A DNA stretch of 13,758 nt from NCBI GenBank assembly GCA_015478945.1, contig JABUQX010088639.1, positions 20,001 to 33,758 on the forward strand. Reading direction: 5' to 3'. Both the position numbers and the translations under genes were made by a program. Below, piece by piece: positions 9,101 to 13,758 of the stretch. The notes below the pieces were generated by a model. It had not been told where the DNA came from. It saw nothing but the letters and a program-made list of their open reading frames with translations, and ran no database searches. Within the stretch, counting starts at the first letter, position 1; every line of letters begins with the position of its first letter. The DNA comes from Trachelipus rathkii. Taxonomy: Eukaryota > Arthropoda > Malacostraca > Isopoda > Trachelipodidae.

Positions 9101-9682
9101 TAATCCTTCCGAACTTACTTCTTGGCCCAAAAACTTGATGGCTCTCTTAAAAATGTTGCATTTCTCCGGCTTGATTTTCAAATTATATTCCCTTAATCGA
9201 ATTAACACATTAGTCAGGTTCTTCAGATGGTCTTCAAAATCGCGCCCCAATACCAAGATATCATCTAAATAGGCAATCACTTGAGTCCAATCGAACCCTT
9301 TTAACATTAAATTCACCAGACGCTGAAATGTGGCTGGACTATTACTGAGACCAAAGGGTAAACGTACGAACTCCAAATGCTTAGTTGCAGTTGAGAAGGC
9401 AGTTAACGGTCTTGATTCTTCATCCATGGGCACGTTATAGTAACCCTTGGTCATGTCTAAAAGTGAAAAATACACTGATCCTTTTAGGTTGTAAATATAG
9501 TCAGCTGCAACTGGTAATGGAAAACTATCTTTTATAGTTTTTTGATTAAGTGCTCGATAATCTATACAGACTCGTATCTTTCCATTCTTTTTAATTACTG
9601 GTACTAATGGACTACTCCACGGACTTTTCGATGGTTGTATTATCTTTTGCTCTTCCAACCCAGCCAATTCCTCATCAACCAT
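6173..9682 (-). CDS. pol: Pol: reverse transcriptase - RNase H - OTU-like domain - integrase
   Basis: 1169 codons from an internal ATG; the frame is open from 9730 and is probably entered by -1 frameshift at 9697-9691. Residue order: RT 10-240 (Asp76 in SLLDMTKGYY, YLDD at 138-141); RNase H 280-400 (Asp288, Glu327, Asp354, Asp397); OTU-like 421-545 (GGGNSIF at 431-437, IHFNLL with His539), where the catalytic Cys is Ser435; an acidic Glu/Ser linker 550-640; integrase zinc domain H731-x4-H736-x29-C766-x2-C769; core Asp799, Asp858, Glu894 with exact D-x35-E spacing; GPY module at 991-993. The roughly 140-residue tail (1030-1169) has no chromodomain but carries DTGVQVD (1116-1122), an LC8-type docking motif. 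The enzyme copies element RNA into DNA and inserts it. All core catalytic residues are intact; only the OTU nucleophile is altered. Confidence 0.95.
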   Translation of the reverse strand: MVDEELAGLEEQKIIQPSKSPWSSPLVPVIKKNGKIRVCIDYRALNQKTIKDSFPLPVAADYIYNLKGSVYFSLLDMTKGYYNVPMDEESRPLTAFSTATKHLEFVRLPFGLSNSPATFQRLVNLMLKGFDWTQVIAYLDDILVLGRDFEDHLKNLTNVLIRLREYNLKIKPEKCNIFKRAIKFLGQEVSSEGLLPLKEYITAIQQATVPKTVKQLQSFLGSVNYYRRHIPNAAQLMKPLSRLTSGKSIKWTTECQYSFDRLKEAMTETPILSFPDYESIEPLELFVDASGMGAGACLKQQQDGISKVIAYASMCFSGAQLNYSTLEKELAALRWGVKTFRVFLRCRKFIIWSDHQPLTYLHNMAGVNSRIARTLTDLAEYDFEIKYIPGKFNCISDFLSRCGMSEPMEAVALEMEQDTIPIGFKVQDIPGGGNSIFQAIALYLFGSMETHKLVREKAVNRVQSDIKEFGLVDSKTQRQQLKRMRNLGTLVTAEIIEACARENKIAIWVYHGRDLKIQYNTNGKEELPICHLHCVDGIHFNLLETEKKEVQNMDVFEEFDVVYDLIDINEEIVKPHEVVLFELSEGIEDELEERLGNQEEEVRSESEDTQSKSEEEEQSNSEGDEQNLTEPELPALNETLIYCYDEDRLQEKVKRRQKDDRQLKKLLEVLSQEQSDSERMKQMKQDFVLRPFSRYLHEIVCQDGYLIKMTEQRQVPIIAYHDMINLSIDVHKKYFHLGRDKLLQKISALAWHPKAYHICSNIAKTCIKCQENKGIPARRNKSPTWKVNAKGPFDIVALDLMELPMTKKGNKYVLVGIDLYSKWLMAIPLPDKKAETVLTNFRVMLAAFLKNPKEIQTDNGSEFRNQLMDGFLSGKDIHHRLTAANVPSTNGIVERVNRTILNMLRMLDDVDTWDCKLGDIVSTYNHSFHRELQQTPASLFLDNVKRVESEKLTWKEKDPNYEPFRLNELVLKKNIYKGHAVANKLAKKFHGPYVIVKVYGNEVLYDIQHKYRKTLLYRVHQTHLKRFYESTKEFERLGSKKSSSEDLGSELEKESAKSEYSFEGFDPLDFSNVPKDFEGFTDETVKNSFALNWKKLERFSIPLGSGTGSRKTQFRDTGVQVDIDEVWGRNLFESYIGSPTENTIDMSDDTIYYDTVNMESWILEELERD
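8037..8422 (-). other. OTU-like domain within Pol (Cys to Ser)
   Basis: Pol residues 421-549. OTU signature features in order: the D-x2-G-x-G-N-C box appears as DIPGGGNS (428-435); then SIFQAIALYLFGS and the usual helix HKLVREKAVNRVQ (451-463); a middle segment MRNLGTLVTAEIIEACA (484-500) matching the family's M..G.w....E..A. pattern; and a terminal IHFNLL (538-543) with the catalytic-type His. OTU proteins are cysteine proteases, mostly deubiquitinases. Ser435 is coded TCA, at least two changes from a Cys codon, so it is not a fresh single mutation. Likely roles are ubiquitin binding without cleavage, or a repurposed fold. Recognised by eye, without a profile search. Confidence 0.65.
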
Positions 9683-10737
9683 AGCTTGTATTTTGGGTTG
9701 AACCGACGTACTTTTTGTTTGATAGGTGTGTCATCTGTTAACTGTATATGGTGAGCCACTTTATCTGTGTAACCCACATCATTTTCGTCCTTACTAATAA
9801 TGTCCTTAAATTGAGTTAACACTTCCTTAACTTTTTCTTTTTGTTCCTGGGTCAAGTCAGTCTGATTCAATTGGAACCTTTCTTCTAAAGATACTTCCTG
9901 ATTATTAGGAAGATCTGTTTCAAATTCATTTATGTCTCTGATTTCTACTAAGTTATTTCCTCTTTCGATTAATTCCACTGCTTTAGCTATAACGGATCCT
10001 GATTGTATATGAGCAGTTTCATCACTCAAATTAATAATACTTACTATCGCTTTTGGACCTTTATTTACAGTATTTGAAACTAACAACCCTTTTTGATCTA
10101 AATCATAATTTTTTCTTTCGGTACTATATAAATACGGTTTCTTAATATCTTCTGGCCAAACTAATTCCACCACATTAACACATCCAGGTCTAATTGTTAC
10201 ATTTTTGTCCAATTTCAATTCCACATTATCTAATGACACACAATTCCTACTCAGGTTACAAAGGAATACTTCCTGACTTTCGAAACGACATGTTAATTTA
10301 TTTTCCCGCAAATCTATAGTCAAACAATGAGTCTTTATAAACCCTATTCCCAATATGATATCATGTTTTGTTTTGTCACTAATTATGAATCGTTCATCTT
10401 TAACCAGATACCCTCCTAAATAAAAGGAAAAGTATGCTTCACCACAAGTTGGTTCACAGTCCCCATGTACTCCTATTAAATGAATCCCTTTTTGTTCTGT
10501 CAGTTTCAATCCAAATTTTTTAGCGATTTCTAAGGACATGAGATTTATCTCAGCTCCTGTATCGACTAATGCTCGGACAGGTCCTCTTCTTGTTTCTAAG
10601 GATACATAAATTCTTTCATCCCGGCTTGCTACTGCAAGGTTTTTTGTTTGTACACCCTCAATTCCTTGCACATTCAAGGGTGTTACTCGTTTTCCGAAGT
10701 TCTTTTTTCTTTCAAGGCATCTTTGAACTGAACACAA
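9640..10737 (-). CDS. Aspartic protease and PR-RT linker (pro frame)
   Basis: 365 codons counted from a TTG at 10737; there is no ATG near the start, and the frame is open from 10758, which fits synthesis by -1 frameshift from gag (overlap 10758-10683). DTGA (residues 59-62) in ALVDTGAEINLMS is the retropepsin catalytic loop, and IILGIGF (127-133) is the second conserved protease motif; the enzyme works as a dimer to process Gag and Pol. Residues 140-340 are the long linker usual before gypsy RTs, with a VSIINLSDETAHIQSGSVIA repeat-like segment. Residues 300-350 (FKDIISKDENDVGYT through HHIQLTDDTPIKQKVRR) are the standard approach to RT. Residues after about 353 are probably not used, because translation is expected to have moved to the RT frame at 9697-9691. 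Confidence 0.9.
   Translation of the reverse strand: MCSVQRCLERKKNFGKRVTPLNVQGIEGVQTKNLAVASRDERIYVSLETRRGPVRALVDTGAEINLMSLEIAKKFGLKLTEQKGIHLIGVHGDCEPTCGEAYFSFYLGGYLVKDERFIISDKTKHDIILGIGFIKTHCLTIDLRENKLTCRFESQEVFLCNLSRNCVSLDNVELKLDKNVTIRPGCVNVVELVWPEDIKKPYLYSTERKNYDLDQKGLLVSNTVNKGPKAIVSIINLSDETAHIQSGSVIAKAVELIERGNNLVEIRDINEFETDLPNNQEVSLEERFQLNQTDLTQEQKEKVKEVLTQFKDIISKDENDVGYTDKVAHHIQLTDDTPIKQKVRRFNPKYKLWLMRNWLGWKSKR
9691..9697 (-). promoter_or_regulatory. -1 frameshift heptamer C CCA AAA (pro to RT)
   Basis: In the protease frame the codons are AAC CCA AAA TAC, giving X XXY YYZ with X=C and Y=A. After a -1 slip, reading continues ATA CAA GCT ATG into the RT frame. Gypsy-type PR-RT linker homology also crosses from one frame to the other at this point, so the site sits exactly where it is needed. 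The frames overlap over 9730-9640. I could not see an obvious pseudoknot downstream by eye. The alternative is loss of one A from an AAAAA run in a formerly continuous frame. Confidence 0.6.
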
Positions 10738-11816
10738 TCTTTCATGAGATGGTTTTGATCACAGTAAGGGCAGTTTAATATTCTAGTTGGTCTTGTATCA
10801 TTATTAGTGACGGTTGTAGTGCCTTCTTGTCTTGGTTGCTGGTTACTATTACTTTCTTGACGTGATTTCCGATTTCTACACTCTTGGATTCTGTGTCCCT
10901 TTTTGCCACAACAAAAACAACAATTATTCTTTTTGTAACACCTCTCTTCAAGGTGTCCTTCACGTTTACAAAAGTTGCACTTTAAAAGTTGATCTTCTTT
11001 AGTTTTAGTTTCAGCAACTTGAATTTCTTTTTTATTGGTGGCCTTAGTTGTTTTCTTTTCTTTTCCCTCAGGAAGCTGATCTGTTTGAAAGCACTTTTCT
11101 ACATTATGTGCTATTTCTACTACCCTGTTGACACTCATATTAGGTTCCGACAATGTGGCAAATTTCACTTTTGCGGCTGCGTCGCTACTTAATCCATCCA
11201 TGATTTTAAGTTTTTTCATTTGTCCGTACAATATTTGTTCACTGTCCATTCCAGCTAAGGCTGCAAGTTTATCCAATCTCATTGAGTAATTTATGATGGA
11301 CTCGTTCTGATTTCTTCCTGTAGCCCAAAATCTTGTTAAGAGAACATCTGTACTTGTTGTTAATTGCTTTATGATTCCTCGTAGCTTTTCTTTCACTCTT
11401 GTGTATGGTATTCTACCTCCTTCAATGTTAATAAATGCTTCTAAGATGTCACCCTCCAAATAATTCCCTAACACTCTACTCCATGTCTCTGGTACCTTTG
11501 AATATGTGTGTGAGCAATAAACCTCAAACTCATGTAAAAACTCTTCAAACTCCCACCCTGAATCTACCGAAAACTTAAGTGGTGGTGGTACTAAAGCTCT
11601 AACCAAATTTGGATTGTATAATGTAGGGTGTTCAGGTGTCAGTGGTAATTGATTTAATTCTATGTTTTCTAGTGGTTCCAAGTTTACTGGGGTGGATTCT
11701 ATAAATCCCCCTGTTGCTTGACTCAATCCATCACCTTGTGGTTCCACTACTACCGGTTCAGATGTGTCACCATCCCTATTTATTTCACCCTGATTTTCAT
11801 TTTCATGATCCCCCAT
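10683..11816 (-). CDS. gag: Gag: capsid and nucleocapsid with three zinc knuckles
   Basis: 377 residues. The ATG at 11816 has A at -3 and G at +4, a good context, and is the first start after the leader. The N-terminus is acidic and Pro-rich (1-80). Residues 85-245 resemble the retrotransposon Gag capsid fold (WEFEEFLHEFEVYCSHTYSK, then VLGNYLEGDILEAF and a helical remainder). A Lys/Thr-rich stretch (250-275) leads into the nucleocapsid: knuckle 1 C280-x2-C-x4-H-x4-C293, knuckle 2 C300-x2-C-x4-H308-x4-C313, then knuckle 3 C349-x2-C-x3-H356-x4-C361 with a shorter spacing. The product coats and packages element RNA into virus-like particles. The last 25 codons overlap the pro frame. Within the overlap an A6 run (10708-10703) and G GAA AAC (10695-10689) are possible, non-ideal slip sites. 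Confidence 0.94.
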   Translation of the reverse strand: MGDHENENQGEINRDGDTSEPVVVEPQGDGLSQATGGFIESTPVNLEPLENIELNQLPLTPEHPTLYNPNLVRALVPPPLKFSVDSGWEFEEFLHEFEVYCSHTYSKVPETWSRVLGNYLEGDILEAFINIEGGRIPYTRVKEKLRGIIKQLTTSTDVLLTRFWATGRNQNESIINYSMRLDKLAALAGMDSEQILYGQMKKLKIMDGLSSDAAAKVKFATLSEPNMSVNRVVEIAHNVEKCFQTDQLPEGKEKKTTKATNKKEIQVAETKTKEDQLLKCNFCKREGHLEERCYKKNNCCFCCGKKGHRIQECRNRKSRQESNSNQQPRQEGTTTVTNNDTRPTRILNCPYCDQNHLMKDCVQFKDALKEKRTSENE

Positions 11817-11974
11817 TATGGAGTATACTAAACTTAATCTACCTCAACAAGCTCTAAATCTATTAATTACACCGCAACAACTAAAATTCTAAAATGTGTA
11901 AAAAAATTTTTTTTTTTTTTTTTTTTTTTCAACCTAAGTCAGACCAACCTCATAAATTATCAAAATAAGTTAAA
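11817..11974 (-). other. Gag leader with A23T7 tract
   Basis: This short untranslated leader lies between the PBS and the gag ATG. On the element strand it contains 23 consecutive A (11929-11907) followed by 7 T (11906-11900). A possible splice donor GAG|GTAGAT has its GT at 11842-11841. No open frame or upstream ATG of note. Packaging signals usually lie here but none can be identified by eye. Confidence 0.6.
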
Positions 11975-12003
11975 AACCCAGTCGAATCCTGGTCACGGCA
12001 CCA
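11975..12003 (-). other. Primer-binding site for tRNA-His, extended
   Basis: On the plus strand this reads as a tRNA 3' end: T-arm-like CCAG-TCGAAT-CCTGG, then TCACGGC, A, CCA, abutting the LTR at 12004. The acceptor strand implies a tRNA starting GCCGTGA, which I recall as eukaryotic tRNA-His; A73 also fits. The usual 18-nt PBS is 11986-12003. Homology continues past it through the T loop into the 5' T-stem, with two bases missing (G and T of GGTTCG). In reverse transcription this tRNA primes minus-strand DNA. Confidence 0.85.
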
Positions 12004-13054
12004 AATTTTATACTCTTTATAGTAGGGCAGTTATATGGCCACTGAACTGCTCCACCTAGGTATAAACTTTTGTTGAGGTTTCCCAATATTTAGTATTCCC
12101 GCTCTATAATTATAGTGGTTTCTTGCACAAACTGTTACAGTGCGTTGTGTCTAACTGTCCTCTTATGCTTTTATTCCTGTTTTTAATCTAATAAAAATCC
12201 CTTATGTTTTTACTGGTATTTTAATTGCTTTTAACTCTTTAATTAAATAAAATAAATAATCTTATTTATTCAGTATTCATAACCCCAGTATCTAGTATTG
12301 TAGTATTATTTTAGTCACTTTCAGGTATCAAGCTTACTCCATTAATTCGTTGACGTCTCCAAAATATTACGCCTTTCACTAAAATATTCTTATTATTATT
12401 ATATAAATCTCAAACTCGCAAAAGTATTTCAAAAATGAAAGCAGTCTAATACTTTAGTATAAAATTAGCTCTCATAGTCAATTAATTTACAATCAACCTG
12501 TAAATTTACTCCAATTAAAATAATTGAAATCTCGCAAAAATAATTCAAAGTCAACCGACTGAACTACCTGTAACTGAAAGTCATCAACTGTAAAGCAATT
12601 CGAAAAACAAATGTCCAACCATAAATCTCAAGCACAACAATGGTTGTTACTATGCAAGATCACCTTCCAAATGCTCAATCACTAAATAACTCCAAGTCTA
12701 AAAGTTGATCCAAAAATCAAATTAAAAATAACAACAACAAAAACAAAGTAAAATCAGAAGTATCGATCTCGAATCAAACTAAGTCCATGCTCAATCAATG
12801 TCAAATTAAATCTAAGCCGAACTATCCATGTCAATTTAAATCTAAAGTCCAAACTATCAATGTCAAAATAAATCCAGGTTAGGATAAATGTATGGTTTAA
12901 CAATTATTAACTTCAAAAATCTAAAGTCAGTTACAAATAATCTAAGTCTAAAAAAGTTATCTGTTCCTAAAAGTTCTAAGTTCAAAAGCTAAACTAAATC
13001 TGAAATTCTAAAATAATTCCAACTGTCAAAGCTGTCAAATAACAATGAAGTCGA

Positions 13055-13300
13055 AAATAAATCCAAGTGTCAAAATGCTTGAAGTGAACTAAATGTAAAG
13101 TCCAAATAAATCGAACTGTCAAACTATTGATGTTAACTAAATACAAAGTCCGATTAAATCAAACTGTCAAAACACCTGAGTTCAACTAAATATAATTTCA
13201 AAATAAATCGGACTGTCAAAAAGGTTAAATGTAACTAAGTTCAGTCTCAAAGTAAATCGTACGGTCAAAATGTTTAACTGTAATTAAGTACAATTCAATC
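13055..13300. repeat. ~47-bp minisatellite in the right LTR
   Basis: Five units start near 13055, 13104, 13152, 13200 and 13249, of the same family as 2066-2280: an AAATAAATC start, a GNACTGTCAAA core and an AACTAAATA-like end. The fifth unit (AAAGTAAATCGTACGGTC...) is largely missing from the left LTR. Confidence 0.75.
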
Positions 13301-13327
13301 TGAAGTCTACAACGATCAATGACAACG

Positions 13328-13346
13328 AGGGTCGAATCCTGGTCAT
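13328..13346. other. tRNA T-arm / B-box-like piece inside the right LTR
   Basis: GTCGAATCCTGGTCA (13331-13345) is identical over 15 nt to the PBS region at 11981-11995. With the preceding bases it reads GGGTCGAATCC, one mismatch from the Pol III B-box GGTTCGAATCC. It lies in the segment absent from the left LTR. It may be a captured PBS/tRNA fragment. Confidence 0.6.
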
Positions 13347-13758
13347 CCGTATCCAAGTCCAAAGTTAACTCAAACTACTGTAAAATTAAATAAATCTGAA
13401 ACAAATACAAGTCGGTACTCAATACTGTATATCATAATGATGTATACTCTTCTTATGTGATCGTCCGTTGGACTAGCTGAACTATATCGTAACAACTTAT
13501 GTAATCTCCAAAAAGTAACCTCATTAATTTATTCCAAAAATTCTACTATACTTCAAACGACTTCCAAATTCAAATAAAAGTTTGCTAAATAAAATAAAAC
13601 TCTTCTAATATTTATTTATTATATACACTCTTGGCTTCAATTAAAATGTTTCAATAAAATATATCTTTATACAGCTTTATTAAATCGTTAACTGATGACA
13701 AATCAAACTTGCTCAGATCAAACAAATATCCTATGATTCACAAAACAAAATCAAGCTT

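Larger units (their letters stand above)
12004..13758 (-). repeat. Right LTR (5' LTR of the element), truncated by the window
   Basis: It starts right after the tRNA-like CCA and aligns with the left LTR from 12018 to the window end (13758 corresponds to about 2783), except for a replaced segment about 13297-13487. The first 64 aligned bases are identical; beyond that I estimate by eye about one difference per ten bases plus small indels. The element's promoter and U3 lie beyond the window on this side. Confidence 0.93.

Noticed and set aside
10989..11192. Plus-strand frame opposite gag
   Set aside because: Antisense shadow of the Lys-rich nucleocapsid region; Phe/Leu-rich only because the sense strand is A-rich.
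11975..12003. A real tRNA gene
   Set aside because: Only the 3' third of a tRNA is present, with a 2-nt gap in the T loop region and no D-arm or anticodon arm; its position beside the LTR marks it as the PBS.

Overview
The window holds most of one large Ty3/gypsy-type (Metaviridae-like) LTR retrotransposon, carried on the minus strand in an AT-rich animal genome. An arthropod or other invertebrate is my best guess, from the AT-richness, the primer-tRNA type and the element architecture; nothing in the sequence names the species. No ordinary host gene is recognisable.

Layout in window order, which is reversed relative to element transcription: 1-1002 is left flank. It has a 23-bp tandem repeat (829-933) and, just outside the LTR, a degenerate copy of the primer-binding-site region (about 971-1002). 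1003-3817 is the complete left LTR (the element's 3' LTR, about 2.8 kb, which is very long). 3818-3826 is the polypurine tract. 3827-4685 is a 3' spacer with a (CA)n/(TA)n microsatellite. 4686-5702 is an extra gene, ORF3, with SGNH/GDSL-hydrolase motifs in the place where retroviruses carry env. 5703-6172 is a non-coding gap full of short dyads. 6173-9682 is the RT / RNase H / OTU-like / integrase reading frame. 9640-10737 is the protease frame. 10683-11816 is gag. 11817-11974 is the leader. About 11975-12003 is a primer-binding site that reads as the 3' end of tRNA-His. 12004-13758 is the right (5') LTR, cut off by the window edge.

The gene logic is gag, then pro, then pol in three frames, each step needing a -1 shift. 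A textbook slippery heptamer (C CCA AAA) sits exactly where homology passes from the protease frame to the RT frame. ORF3 has a good 3' splice site just before its second Met, so it may be made from a spliced mRNA as env is. All four frames are open and keep nearly all catalytic residues.

The most unusual points are: an OTU-protease-like domain inserted between RNase H and integrase, with Ser in place of the catalytic Cys; the SGNH-like ORF3; a near-perfect dynein-light-chain (LC8) docking motif in the integrase tail; primer-tRNA homology that runs past the usual 18 nt; PBS-like sequence on the outer side of the left LTR, suggesting a tandem or recombinant arrangement; and two LTRs that differ too much for a simple young insertion with intact genes.
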